Below, in pieces: positions 23,554 to 32,723 of a stretch of DNA of 64,000 bases (position 1 is its first letter; the number at the start of each line of letters is the position of its first letter). Under the pieces are notes generated by a model. It did not search any database and had not been told where the DNA came from. It was given only the letters and a program-made list of their open reading frames with translations. The stretch spans positions 1-64,000 of the forward strand of contig JACJYS010000008.1 of assembly GCA_020635995.1 (NCBI GenBank), in the 5' to 3' direction. Source of the stretch: Chitinophagales bacterium (lineage in GTDB: Bacteria > Bacteroidota > Bacteroidia > Chitinophagales > UBA8649). The position numbers and the translations under genes were made by a program.

Positions 23554-24552
23554 ATGAGAAATAGATTTTTGTTAGAAGGTGATTATAATGAAAAACCGGT
23601 TTTTATTGCCATTGTTTTTAATGAAGAGCAAGTGCATATAGATTTAAGTGTTATTGACAAAAAAACTTGTGATAAGGAAAAACTAAACAGTTGGCTTGAA
23701 GGCAAAGCCGAAATGCCCACAACTATAGCTACTTATGTAAGAACTACACACGATGAAAATTTACTACCCGAAGAAATAAAAGTTAAAAATGTAGGAAAAG
23801 TACGCTCTATAGAAATAGCGTGGGCTAATACGCTTTTTCATACCAGAATGCTACAAAGCTTTGATAATGAACTTGCTATAATTAAAGATAAGATTATGGC
23901 ATTAGATGATTTTGACCAAAAAGTTTTTGACGAAGCTTCAGATTTTTGGGATAGAGTTGTAAAATTTAAGCAAGAAAATGCCAGTATTGATAATGCTAAA
24001 ATAGATGTTTACAAAAGTGAAATTGATGTGCTTTTTGAAGCATTAAAAGAACTGCGAAAAGACCAAAGAAAAGAACTAAGCGAAAAAGCGAAAGAAATAA
24101 AAGCAGATTTACTTTTAAAATTAGAGCTTATAGAAAATAAGCTGGAAGAAAAAGCCAACTTTAAATTTATAAGCGATAGACTTAAAGAAGTACGCAAGCA
24201 ACTGAACCACTCGGGATTAAAAAATAAAGAATACGCTCAAATAGATGAAAAAATAAACTCTTTTTTTGAACGCATGAGCGAAGATAGAGCCGAAAAAACT
24301 GCTGCTAAATACGATAAAAGAATAACAGATTTAGAAGATATTTCGGAAAAAATGCAGAAGAGTATAGACTGGGATAAACGCCAATTAGAACAAGAGGAAA
24401 AAAACAAACAATACTCCAATCAGAAGTTTCAACTTAAACTTATAGAAACAAAAATAGCATTAATAGAAAGCCGAATAGCTGAAAAAACAGACAAACTAAA
24501 AAACATAAACGCTACACTTAATACGCTAAAAAAGAAAGCTGGAACAGAATAA
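23554..24552 (+). CDS. Coiled-coil protein, possibly DUF349-like
   Basis: 332 aa, soluble, highly charged. The N-terminal ~100 residues are mixed alpha/beta (FIAIVFNEEQVHIDLSVID); the rest is almost pure helix with long coiled coils (ELSEKAKEIKADLLLKLELI, ITDLEDISEKMQKSIDWDKR). The segment RLKEVRKQLNHSGLKNKEYA and following INSFFERM resembles a DUF349 repeat, a Bacteroidota family of helical repeats, but the match is weak by eye. No signal peptide. Function unknown. Its start codon lies 6 bp from the divergent Nudix start. Confidence 0.6.
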   Translation: MRNRFLLEGDYNEKPVFIAIVFNEEQVHIDLSVIDKKTCDKEKLNSWLEGKAEMPTTIATYVRTTHDENLLPEEIKVKNVGKVRSIEIAWANTLFHTRMLQSFDNELAIIKDKIMALDDFDQKVFDEASDFWDRVVKFKQENASIDNAKIDVYKSEIDVLFEALKELRKDQRKELSEKAKEIKADLLLKLELIENKLEEKANFKFISDRLKEVRKQLNHSGLKNKEYAQIDEKINSFFERMSEDRAEKTAAKYDKRITDLEDISEKMQKSIDWDKRQLEQEEKNKQYSNQKFQLKLIETKIALIESRIAEKTDKLKNINATLNTLKKKAGTE

Positions 24553-24616
24553 GATTACTTAGTTTTTATGCCTATCCGTTATTATGCTAATAATTTATGC
24601 TTTAAGATAACAGTTC

Positions 24617-24903
24617 GGAACGTTTAGGTAATTTTAGTTGCAGTTTGTATTCTTTTACTTTTGTCTTGATACAAAAGTAACAAAAAATCAAGACTGTAAT
24701 CAAAAACACTAAAATGCTATAAAACAGACGATGACAAATTAATGTATGCTCAATTTTAGTTTTGCCATAGTGGTTTCACTTGTAGGAGCATACTAATTTG
24801 TCTGTTTACTGTTTTATAATTTCATTCATTTTGGATGTCTGTTTTACATCATTTCTTAACGTATTTTTGATTAAGGTCAGATAAAAAGTGCACCTTAAGT
24901 TTG
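24617..24903. repeat. Long structured repeat, copy B
   Basis: Matches 18-303 throughout with scattered changes, including the same inverted-repeat arms. Its continuation is displaced to 26853 onward by the IS1634-like insertion and its 154-bp duplication, plus an unshared segment in that duplication. Confidence 0.8.
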
Positions 24904-25036
24904 CAAGCGGGGCACCCATTGACCGAAAACTCCGTAAAAAATTAAACTGTTTGAAGAACGGAGTGATGAGTTTTTGATTTTTAGGAGTTGAGGTTGTAAT
25001 GGGTCGCTGAAAACTTAGTGCGATTCTTTTGTAACT
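24883..25036. repeat. 154-bp target duplication, left copy
   Basis: From AAAAAGTGCACC to TTTTGTAACT; reads identical, base for base, to 26699-26852. Long, exact direct repeats are a hallmark of IS1634-type insertion. Confidence 0.92.
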
Positions 25037-26698
25037 CCTGTTTTCCGCTCTGGGACACCCAAAATTAAAAGTCAAATAATTTTTGAAGATATTTGTGTTC
25101 GTCTGTAAGTAAAATAGTTTTTTGTAAAGTTTCATCATTTACTGGATTTTTGATTTCAATCTGATAAATACTTTGCAGTATATCTATTACTTTTTCTACA
25201 GATAAATCGGACTCCTTTTCTTTTAGTTGGCGTTCTAACTCCTTGTAAACTTTGTAGGCAACAAAGTTTAGACAAATGTGCGCTTCAATGCGTTGCTGTT
25301 TTCGATGATAAATGGGTCTGATTTTTAAGTCCGTTTTGGCTATTCTAAACGCCTTTTCTATCTGCCATAAATGAGCATAGTTTTCTAAAATTTCATCTTT
25401 GCTGAGTTTTGCGTTGGTAATGTAACCTTTTAGTCCATCCCATTTTGTATCAGCCCAAAATTTTTCTTTGTCAATAGTAATACTCACTTCTCCATCCAAT
25501 TTCAGGTATTTGTTATAACCTCTGTTGTTGATATTAGCTTTCGTCAGTTTTCCCGATTTAATCCGTTTTTCAAGCTTTACCAATCCTCTTTCCCTGTTGT
25601 ATTGGTCTTTCTTAGCTCTGTTGTCAGAATAGGAGATAATCAGCTTTAATTTGCCTTTATCTATAATTTTGCTTTCTCCATTCTTCAGCGATAAAGAAAG
25701 GATTTCTTTTTTGACAGCAAGTGTTTCATTTTTGATTCTTGCTCCCAAGATAAATTCGTAATTATTTTTTTGAAGTCTTTCTATATTCTTCTTGGAAAGC
25801 AGTCCGGAATCGGCAACGATAATAAGCTGTTTCAATCCGTATTTGCTCTTGAACGAATCAATAATAGGTAGCATAGTTTCCCCTTCAAATTGATTGCCCT
25901 CAAAGATATCGTAAGCTAACGGATAGCCTCCTTTGCTTACTAATAAACCCAAAACAATCTGCGGGTTTTGGTGTTTCCCCTCTTTAGAAAAACCAGTCTT
26001 ACGCAATGTGTCTTCATCGTCAATCTCAAAATACACTGTCGTCACATCATAGAAAACGATGCTAATCTTACCATCCAAAACCATTTGTGTATGACGAAAA
26101 CTAATTTGCTGAACCTGTTCTTTATGGGAGTTGTAGAGCTTGTCCAAATAACGGTAAACTTCGTCTTCACTGTATGTTTTCCCTGCATAACGATACAAAT
26201 ATTGGGTTGTTTTGAGTTTGCTCCTCGGATAGACCAACCTATATAAAACCAAATCCCTGAATAATTCATCCTTGATTTGACAAAAACCTATTTCATCAAA
26301 AATTTTACCCAAGACCAATTCAATTCCAGCCAATTTGTGGGAAGTGATATTGTTTAAAACAGATAGTATAATTTCGTCTGTATTGCTAAAATCTAATTCT
26401 CTATAACCAATGCGCTTATTTATATAATCTTTTCCCTTTTCAAGCAAGGTCTTAACTTCAGAAGGATTAGAACTACTTCCTATCGTTTTTAGGACTTTGT
26501 ATTTTCCAGAACTCTTATCAATAACTTGGATACTAATTACACCACTTTTATTTTTCTTTTGCCGCACAAACATTCAACAAAAGTAAAAATAAACACCCTG
26601 GGACACCCAAAATTAAAATTAAAAACAACCTAAAATATTGATAATGTATCAACTATAACAAACAGATTGCCGTTTTTGAAAAAACTGCGGAAAACAGG
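25037..26698 (-). mobile_element. IS1634-like insertion sequence (1662 bp)
   Basis: Terminal inverted repeats CCTGTTTTCCGC (25037-25048) and GCGGAAAACAGG (26687-26698) bracket a single transposase gene. Flanked by perfect 154-bp direct repeats. A 20-base motif, CTGGGACACCCAAAATTAAA, occurs near both ends in the same orientation (25051 and 26599 regions). IS1634-family elements are known from mycoplasmas to make unusually long, variable target duplications. Both ends and the gene are intact, so the insertion is recent. Confidence 0.88.
25065..26573 (-). CDS. IS1634-family DDE transposase
   Basis: 502 aa, typical length. N-terminal MFVRQKKNKSGVISIQVID and KYKVLKTIGSS are characteristic of the family. 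Candidate DDE residues: Asp in IVFYDVTTVYFE, Asp in IIVADSGLLSKKN, and Glu in YAHLWQIEKAFRIAKTD (the IS4-type Y-x-x-x-x-x-x-E-x-x-x-x-x-x-K pattern). It catalyses cut-and-paste style transposition of the flanking IS. No internal lesion is visible. Base composition is less AT-rich in places than its neighbours, consistent with a mobile gene. Confidence 0.92.
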   Translation of the reverse strand: MFVRQKKNKSGVISIQVIDKSSGKYKVLKTIGSSSNPSEVKTLLEKGKDYINKRIGYRELDFSNTDEIILSVLNNITSHKLAGIELVLGKIFDEIGFCQIKDELFRDLVLYRLVYPRSKLKTTQYLYRYAGKTYSEDEVYRYLDKLYNSHKEQVQQISFRHTQMVLDGKISIVFYDVTTVYFEIDDEDTLRKTGFSKEGKHQNPQIVLGLLVSKGGYPLAYDIFEGNQFEGETMLPIIDSFKSKYGLKQLIIVADSGLLSKKNIERLQKNNYEFILGARIKNETLAVKKEILSLSLKNGESKIIDKGKLKLIISYSDNRAKKDQYNRERGLVKLEKRIKSGKLTKANINNRGYNKYLKLDGEVSITIDKEKFWADTKWDGLKGYITNAKLSKDEILENYAHLWQIEKAFRIAKTDLKIRPIYHRKQQRIEAHICLNFVAYKVYKELERQLKEKESDLSVEKVIDILQSIYQIEIKNPVNDETLQKTILLTDEHKYLQKLFDF

Positions 26699-26852
26699 AA
26701 AAAGTGCACCTTAAGTTTGCAAGCGGGGCACCCATTGACCGAAAACTCCGTAAAAAATTAAACTGTTTGAAGAACGGAGTGATGAGTTTTTGATTTTTAG
26801 GAGTTGAGGTTGTAATGGGTCGCTGAAAACTTAGTGCGATTCTTTTGTAACT
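26699..26852. repeat. 154-bp target duplication, right copy
   Basis: Identical to 24883-25036. The resident sequence resumes with TTTCTTCTATAGAAAAG, which aligns with 310-330 of the uninterrupted copy A. Sequence from 26853 to 27032 contains only the tail of the repeat and no gene. Confidence 0.92.
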
Positions 26853-27032
26853 TTTCTTCTATAGAAAAGTTAATGTAAAATATGCCTTTGGTATCTTTAC
26901 GGATAGTTATATCAGTTTTTTAATAAAAGATAGCGGACAATTTTCTACTCTGTTGCGAATTTCCATCAAGATAGCATTGGTTCGTCAAAGAAACTGTCTT
27001 GACGATAATGATTCCAAAATGGTTGGCAATTT

Positions 27033-27161
27033 ATACCGATTAAGAATATATAATAGTCCAATATCGGCTTCGCCTTATTGTACTAAATATATTGCTCTAT
27101 CGGCATTTACCATTGTAAAACACAAAATAAATTAGACTATTTTGTGTTAACAATTGGTATT
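27033..27161. repeat. MITE-like element, full copy 2
   Basis: Same layout as 6328-6449: ATACCGATT start, GAATATATAATAGTCCAATA core, TCGGCATTTACCATTGTAAA stretch, then a perfect 11-bp hairpin AACACAAAATA/TATTTTGTGTT and an AATTGGTATT end. The right end overlaps the TAA stop of the EamA gene. On that gene's strand the hairpin could act as its terminator. Confidence 0.78.
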
Positions 27162-28002
27162 ACTTTTTCACTCTTTTACTATACCACAAATTAGCCACCA
27201 CTCCACCTATAACCATGGCTATACCAAACAAAGTATATAGCGTATATGATTCTCTATAAAATACAAAACCTATAGCTATGGCATAAATAATGGTTAAATA
27301 CTGAACTATACTCACTTTAGAAAGTTCTTCCATTTGCATGGCTTTTGTCATATTAACTTGTGCTATTTGAGTGCAAACGCCTATACCTAATAAAATTAGA
27401 AGTTCTACAAATGTGGGTTGCACCCAAACAAACATACTCGCTACACCTGCAATAGGCAGTGCTATTAATGGAAAATAAAATACCACTACTAATGGGTGGT
27501 CGGTATCTTTAAGTTTGCGAACCATATTGTATGCCAGTGCCGAAAATGCTGCTGCGGCTATGGCTATTACAAAATCTAATAGGCTAATATTTTTATCAAA
27601 TCCTTTAATAATGGCAACACCTAAAAACGATACTACAAAAAATACCCACTGAGGGAGTTTTATTTTTTCGTGTAGAATAAAAATGGCGAAAATAGCCGTA
27701 AAAATAGGCGACAACTGCATTAAAGTAACCGCAGAAGCCAAAGGCAATGTTTGTAAACTATAAAAATACAACGATAAGGCTATTGCTCCAAAAAGCCCCC
27801 TAAGAAATAAAACAGATTTGTTATTGCCCCACAAAGAAAGTTTTAACCTTTTAATCATAACAAAGCTAATAATTAAGGTTACTAAACTTCTAAAAAACAC
27901 TATTTGTATGGCAGGAATATTATCCAAATATTTAACCCCTACATTCATAAGCGAGAAAAAAACGCCCGCAACCAACATGTGTAAAATTCCTTTACTTAAC
28001 AA
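27160..28002 (-). CDS. EamA/DMT-family transporter
   Basis: 280 aa with ten predicted membrane helices in two EamA halves (e.g. LFFSLMNVGVKYL-like helix 1; FVIAIAAAAFSALAYNMVRK opening the second half; IGFVFYRESYTLYTLFGIAM at the end). Drug/metabolite transporter superfamily, inner membrane, exporter or importer of small metabolites; substrate unknown. The stop codon lies at the junction with a MITE-like repeat, whose hairpin follows immediately. 24 bp downstream of the mcrC-like gene, possibly read with it. Confidence 0.88.
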   Translation of the reverse strand: MLSKGILHMLVAGVFFSLMNVGVKYLDNIPAIQIVFFRSLVTLIISFVMIKRLKLSLWGNNKSVLFLRGLFGAIALSLYFYSLQTLPLASAVTLMQLSPIFTAIFAIFILHEKIKLPQWVFFVVSFLGVAIIKGFDKNISLLDFVIAIAAAAFSALAYNMVRKLKDTDHPLVVVFYFPLIALPIAGVASMFVWVQPTFVELLILLGIGVCTQIAQVNMTKAMQMEELSKVSIVQYLTIIYAIAIGFVFYRESYTLYTLFGIAMVIGGVVANLWYSKRVKK

Positions 28003-28026
28003 TGATTAGAGTTCTAATTTTAATGA

Positions 28027-29256
28027 TTAATAAACTTGAAGCTTTTCAAAAATTTCTTCGCTTAACAGCCTGCTTTCTTTAATTCTTCCGTTTTTCAATA
28101 CACTAACAAAACCCAACTTACATTGGTTCAAACTTTGATTAGAATGTTTGTATTTATAATTCCCAAATTGAGTATCTCTTTGATTTGTTTGAGGATAAAG
28201 CAACATACTTTTTGATGATTCCCAATGTAGGTTATAAACAAACATTTGCTTTAGGTCTGCATCATCGGGTTGAGATATATTATTAATTATTTTCCATTTA
28301 GTATCAATTACAAATACCGCTGTTTCGGAACTTATTACAATATCCGGCCTAATTTTTTTGTTCTCCCAAAAAATATCTGAATTTTGGAAAGAAACATTAT
28401 AATTTGTAGGTTTATGCTTGTGCAATATTCTAAAAATATATTCTTCCCAAAGCTTATTCATATCAAATAGCAATGTCAGCATATTTTCATTACCAGAATT
28501 TATATTAGGCGAATAATTTAGAATAAGCATTTTTGCTATATCTATTGCCTTATGATAGGCATTAGATTTTCGGGTTAATTTTATTTTTTTAAAATCAGAT
28601 TGGGTAATAGTCATTGGAGTAATACCATCAAAAGAGAATTGTAAGCGTTTAATTCTATCTTTTAAATTATGTCCAGTTAAATTATCTATAACTTTAAGAC
28701 CTTCCTGTAATATTTTATGCAATAAATGATCTTTATCATACACTTGATGTTCACAATAAAATCTTTCTTTATGAACCACATTGTACTGTATGTTTTGCGA
28801 AAAGAGTAGTTTTCCTTTTAAAGCCAACTGATTTTCCCGTTTCTTTCCATACTTTTTTATCAACCCACGTTTTATTAAATATTCAATTTCACTTAGATAA
28901 AGTTCAAAATAAGCTTCTAAAATAGAATTATATCTCTTTTTTAATTGTGTTTCAGAAACATTGTCAATCTGTATTTTTTTACATACTCTCAGCATGTTTA
29001 ACAATACATCTCTCCAAAGTGTTTTATTATTAGAATTATCTGCTTTAGGTAAAATTTCAATAGTTAACCCTCCAATTTGAATAACACCAACGTAGCTATT
29101 AAACAAAATGCCTTTATGTATAATGGTAAAATACTTGTTATTGTTGTTTTCATTAAATTTTACCATAGCTTCAAAATGATGTTTTTGAAACTCAGAATGC
29201 TCATCATATCTCAGTTTATCATGCTCAAAAACTTGTATGGGTTTATTATTAGACAT
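28027..29256 (-). CDS. McrC-like subunit of a McrBC-type restriction system
   Basis: 409 aa. N-terminal beta domain (IIHKGILFNSYVGVIQIGGL, TIEILPKAD) typical of McrC, a central helical region, and a C-terminal PD-(D/E)xK nuclease: RPDIVI then FVIDTKWK near residue 315. Family knowledge: McrC is the nuclease that works with the McrB GTPase ring to cut modified (e.g. methylcytosine) or phage DNA. Starts 8 bp inside the mcrB-like gene, so expressed in fixed ratio with it. Confidence 0.9.
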   Translation of the reverse strand: MSNNKPIQVFEHDKLRYDEHSEFQKHHFEAMVKFNENNNNKYFTIIHKGILFNSYVGVIQIGGLTIEILPKADNSNNKTLWRDVLLNMLRVCKKIQIDNVSETQLKKRYNSILEAYFELYLSEIEYLIKRGLIKKYGKKRENQLALKGKLLFSQNIQYNVVHKERFYCEHQVYDKDHLLHKILQEGLKVIDNLTGHNLKDRIKRLQFSFDGITPMTITQSDFKKIKLTRKSNAYHKAIDIAKMLILNYSPNINSGNENMLTLLFDMNKLWEEYIFRILHKHKPTNYNVSFQNSDIFWENKKIRPDIVISSETAVFVIDTKWKIINNISQPDDADLKQMFVYNLHWESSKSMLLYPQTNQRDTQFGNYKYKHSNQSLNQCKLGFVSVLKNGRIKESRLLSEEIFEKLQVY

Positions 29257-31780
29257 TTTCTATTTCTACAGCTTTGTAAATAGATTGAAAAGACTGTACC
29301 GTCCAATTTTCAGAAGCTATAAACTCATAAAGCTCTTTTTCTTCTATAAAATCTCTATCGTAAGTAAAATTTTGAGCAAGTATTTTATTGTTTTTAGATT
29401 GCTTTTGCTTAACAAAACTTGAGCCTAACACTAAACCTATTTTCCCAAAATCACCATAAAAATATTCTTCAAGTAAAGGAATAATTCTGTCCTTAAAAGT
29501 TTCAACTAAATCATAAAATGATTGTATGTTTAAAAAATATGAATGACCAATTTGATGATCTTTATCTATTAAAAATTCTATTCTATCATTTATTGTGCTT
29601 AGAAGTAGAGACAAATTTATTTCTTTATAATTTACTTCTTCCAGCAACACAGAATTAGGCACAATTTCTTGAAAAGAAAACCTTCTTCTTAAAGCTGTGT
29701 CCAATGCTTCCACACTTCTATCGGCAGTATTCATAGTGCCAATAATATACACATTAGGAGGTACGCCAAATGGTTTTTTACTGTAAGGCAAAGTAAGTGT
29801 AATAGCTTCACTCTTGCCTAATCTTTTATCTTTTTCTATAAGTGTTATTAACTCGCCAAAAATTGAAGAAACATTACCACGATTTATTTCATCTATTATG
29901 AGAACGAAGTTTTTGTTCTCATTGTCTTCTTTTGAAATTTGTAAATTGTAATCCTTTTTTAATAAATTAAATACACCTGTAAAATATCCTTCCCACCCCA
30001 CAAATTTAGGCTCGCCATTAATTTGTTTTTGAATATTCTCCTTAGTAAGCGTACCATTTTTATTTTTTTCTTTTCCAGTATATAGTGTTAAATTATTATT
30101 CTTATTTAGTGATACTTGAAAAATATTTCCTTTTGGAGTTTTTAGTTCCTTAAACTCTATTTCTGATAAGTCTTTTATAAAGGAATCATACGCTGCATCA
30201 AAATTATTTTTTTCTTTTTTTAAAGCTTCAGTACATATCCTCTTAAAAATTCCTTCTTGAATTTCATATTGAATTTGTTCCTCATCTTCATTATTATCCA
30301 TTACAGGTTTTATTCCTTCTACAAAATCTTCATAACTCATGCTTTGGTGGAATGTTGTAAAATGAATTTGATTAGCTTCAACTAATTTATTATACGCCTC
30401 TATTATTTCTTTTCTGCTTCTTTCCTTTTCACCTAAAATAATATTGACTGCAAGCTGCTTAGTTTTATATGTTTTTCCTGTACCAGGAGGCCCGTAAAGT
30501 ATTTGGTTTAGGGGGTAGTTTTGATTAAAATGTTTTGTCATAACATCCGTTTTTATACTTTGTTTAACTTCTTCTATATTCAAATATTTAGAAACAGAAT
30601 AAATAAAATCTTGCGTTAACAAATGCTTATATGGGTCTATATAATTTTCTTCTAATTGGGTGTAATCAGAATACTCATTTAAAAAAGTGCTGTCTTCAAT
30701 TATATAATCATGTATTTGATTAGCAATAGCCAAATACCTTTTTAAGTTTTCAATTTTCCCTCTTTTCAATTTCGTCAATCCAATTTTTTCAGCAAAGGAA
30801 TTTACCATTGAAAATTTATAAAGAAAGTATTTTGGGGGATACTGCAAAGATAAATAAAGAGCAATTGCACGTAAATCTTTGTGATAGTGATTATTAATCT
30901 TATCATTATTAATTAACTTTTTTAATTCGGGAATTTTACTATCAAAAAAAGTTATAAAATGAGTTATTCTTTCTTCCAATATTTTTGTTTCATCAAATAA
31001 TAAATTGAAAATTTCTATTGTTTCTTTTTCAAAATTTTCAAACATCCAATTGGCATGAGAAATAGGCCAAAAGTTTCCACTTTCCCATAAATTTGTACTT
31101 CCATCAACCATAAAAGTATCTCTAAACATTTTAGCTTTATCATCTACCTCCCAATCCCAAGTCTCATAAACCTGTTTTAATACTCTCCATTTATATTTTT
31201 CATCGTGTTCTTGTTCAGATAACCTAAAAAATAATTTATATTCAGTCCAGTATTTTTGTATGATTTCAATATCTATTTCTATAAAATCATGCCTTTCTTC
31301 CCAATATCTTTCAAATAATTCACTATCGGTAGCAATTGTATATAACTCATTATTATGGTGTATTCTGTACTGTGATTTTTCTTGTTTAGGCAAATATTCT
31401 TGACAAGATTGAATCCACAAGTTTAAAATTTTATCCTTATTGGCAACAATGCTGTTATAATCAAAAAATACTAAAGTAGCAGGAGGTTCTCCTTCAAAAT
31501 TTTCTATTTTACTACCATTAAAATATGCTGATAGTTGAGTTAAATATTCATTATTAATACATAATCTGAAATCAGTATTATTTTCTAAAGAAAGTACTAA
31601 GCGACTATTTATATTAACTGAAAAAATACGGTGTTTATCTTTCCTTACAGTTAAACCTAAACGTTCATCATTGGGGTTTAAATTTAGTTTCTCAATTAAA
31701 TATTTAATCCAATTAAAAAATTCTTGAAGAACTTCTTTATTATTTATTTTTGAAAACTGCTGTAATATACTAACATCCAT
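29249..31780 (-). CDS. McrB-like AAA+ GTPase with a large N-terminal domain
   Basis: 843 aa. The C-terminal half is an McrB-type AAA+ motor: Walker A YGPPGTGKTYK near residue 425, Walker B FVLIIDEINRG near 624, and the McrB signature MNTADRS near 682 followed by ALDTALRRRF. The N-terminal ~410 residues are not a DUF3578 or EVE domain that I recognise; they carry a WEERHDFIEID and a WESGNFWPISHANWMFENFE stretch rich in Trp and acidic residues, and presumably recognise the DNA target. Promoter at 31788-31795 gives a nearly leaderless transcript. An anti-phage role is by family. Confidence 0.88.
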   Translation of the reverse strand: MDVSILQQFSKINNKEVLQEFFNWIKYLIEKLNLNPNDERLGLTVRKDKHRIFSVNINSRLVLSLENNTDFRLCINNEYLTQLSAYFNGSKIENFEGEPPATLVFFDYNSIVANKDKILNLWIQSCQEYLPKQEKSQYRIHHNNELYTIATDSELFERYWEERHDFIEIDIEIIQKYWTEYKLFFRLSEQEHDEKYKWRVLKQVYETWDWEVDDKAKMFRDTFMVDGSTNLWESGNFWPISHANWMFENFEKETIEIFNLLFDETKILEERITHFITFFDSKIPELKKLINNDKINNHYHKDLRAIALYLSLQYPPKYFLYKFSMVNSFAEKIGLTKLKRGKIENLKRYLAIANQIHDYIIEDSTFLNEYSDYTQLEENYIDPYKHLLTQDFIYSVSKYLNIEEVKQSIKTDVMTKHFNQNYPLNQILYGPPGTGKTYKTKQLAVNIILGEKERSRKEIIEAYNKLVEANQIHFTTFHQSMSYEDFVEGIKPVMDNNEDEEQIQYEIQEGIFKRICTEALKKEKNNFDAAYDSFIKDLSEIEFKELKTPKGNIFQVSLNKNNNLTLYTGKEKNKNGTLTKENIQKQINGEPKFVGWEGYFTGVFNLLKKDYNLQISKEDNENKNFVLIIDEINRGNVSSIFGELITLIEKDKRLGKSEAITLTLPYSKKPFGVPPNVYIIGTMNTADRSVEALDTALRRRFSFQEIVPNSVLLEEVNYKEINLSLLLSTINDRIEFLIDKDHQIGHSYFLNIQSFYDLVETFKDRIIPLLEEYFYGDFGKIGLVLGSSFVKQKQSKNNKILAQNFTYDRDFIEEKELYEFIASENWTVQSFQSIYKAVEIENV

Positions 31781-31787
31781 AAGATGC

Positions 31788-31795
31788 CAAAGATA
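31788..31795 (-). promoter_or_regulatory. Promoter of the McrBC-like operon
   Basis: Minus-strand TATCTTTG, 7 bp before the ATG at 31780, so the mRNA would be almost leaderless. Confidence 0.45.
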
Positions 31796-31955
31796 ATAAA
31801 CATATTAAATAATTTTTCAGAAAGATAAAACATATTTAACGTGTGTTTGATGTATTATAAATTGCAATACATTTAAAATTAATACGTCTTTGCGAAATTT
31901 TATGAAGAATGAATAAAATTGAAGCAATCTCTTTGATATTTAATAAGGAAAAAGA

Positions 31956-32717
31956 TTACCTCCCCGTCAATTTTGCTACTAAGCCACCTAATACGGTTCT
32001 GGTGTCATTGCTCCACCATTGTGCTAATAGTACGTCAAGCTGCTTTCTATCTAAAGTTTGATAGTGAGCTAATAAATCTTTTCGCATATTGGCTTTGCTT
32101 TGTTGCCAAGTATTGGCACTAAACTGCATGTATTTTTGTAGTTGTGCAAGAGCTTGCTCTTCTACTTTTTCGGCATCTACTACTTCATCTACTACACCGG
32201 CTTTTAAGGCTTCCTCTGCCAGTAGCAATTTTCCCTCTAAAATATACTGCGAAGCTCTACCTCCACCTAACCAATAAGCATATATTTGGTAAATAAAATT
32301 AGGCATAATTATGCCTACAGGTATTTCATTTAGTCCTATTCTATATTTGCCGTTTGCCATCACTCTATAATCGCTACAAATAGCCAGCACACAGCCACCC
32401 GCTGGCGAATGCCCCGTAATGGCACTTACCAAAGGCTTATTAAAAGATAATAAAGCTTTAAGTGTATTAAATAACTCTACAAATAGCGTTTCTATGGTTT
32501 CTTTATCATAGCCATAAAGTTCTATTACGTCTAATCCTGCCGAAAAGAAATTGGTTTTGCCCGTAAGCATTACACCTTTTATATCTTGGTTTTCTTGCAG
32601 TTCTTTAAATGCCTTTTGCAAATCGTAAAGCATTTCTAAGTTAATAGGATTTGAAGTTCCTCTGTCTAACTGAACAATGGCGTAATTTTCGTTATATTTA
32701 ATTTGTATAGTATTCAT
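31956..32717 (-). CDS. Enoyl-CoA isomerase (ECI1-like crotonase)
   Basis: 253 aa crotonase fold. The oxyanion-hole motifs FSAGLD (58-63) and GHSPAGGC, and Glu131 in RIGLNE, match mitochondrial Delta3,Delta2-enoyl-CoA isomerase ECI1 rather than a hydratase, which has a second Glu. It moves the double bond of 3-enoyl-CoA to position 2 in beta-oxidation of unsaturated fatty acids. Last gene of the 34789-31956 operon, 6 bp after the PHP lipoprotein. A classical enoyl-CoA hydratase is the alternative. Confidence 0.82.
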   Translation of the reverse strand: MNTIQIKYNENYAIVQLDRGTSNPINLEMLYDLQKAFKELQENQDIKGVMLTGKTNFFSAGLDVIELYGYDKETIETLFVELFNTLKALLSFNKPLVSAITGHSPAGGCVLAICSDYRVMANGKYRIGLNEIPVGIIMPNFIYQIYAYWLGGGRASQYILEGKLLLAEEALKAGVVDEVVDAEKVEEQALAQLQKYMQFSANTWQQSKANMRKDLLAHYQTLDRKQLDVLLAQWWSNDTRTVLGGLVAKLTGR

Positions 32718-32723
32718 AGTTGT

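Noticed and set aside
25968..26246. 92-codon frame antisense to the transposase
   Set aside because: Overlaps the conserved transposase core; a shadow of its codon pattern.
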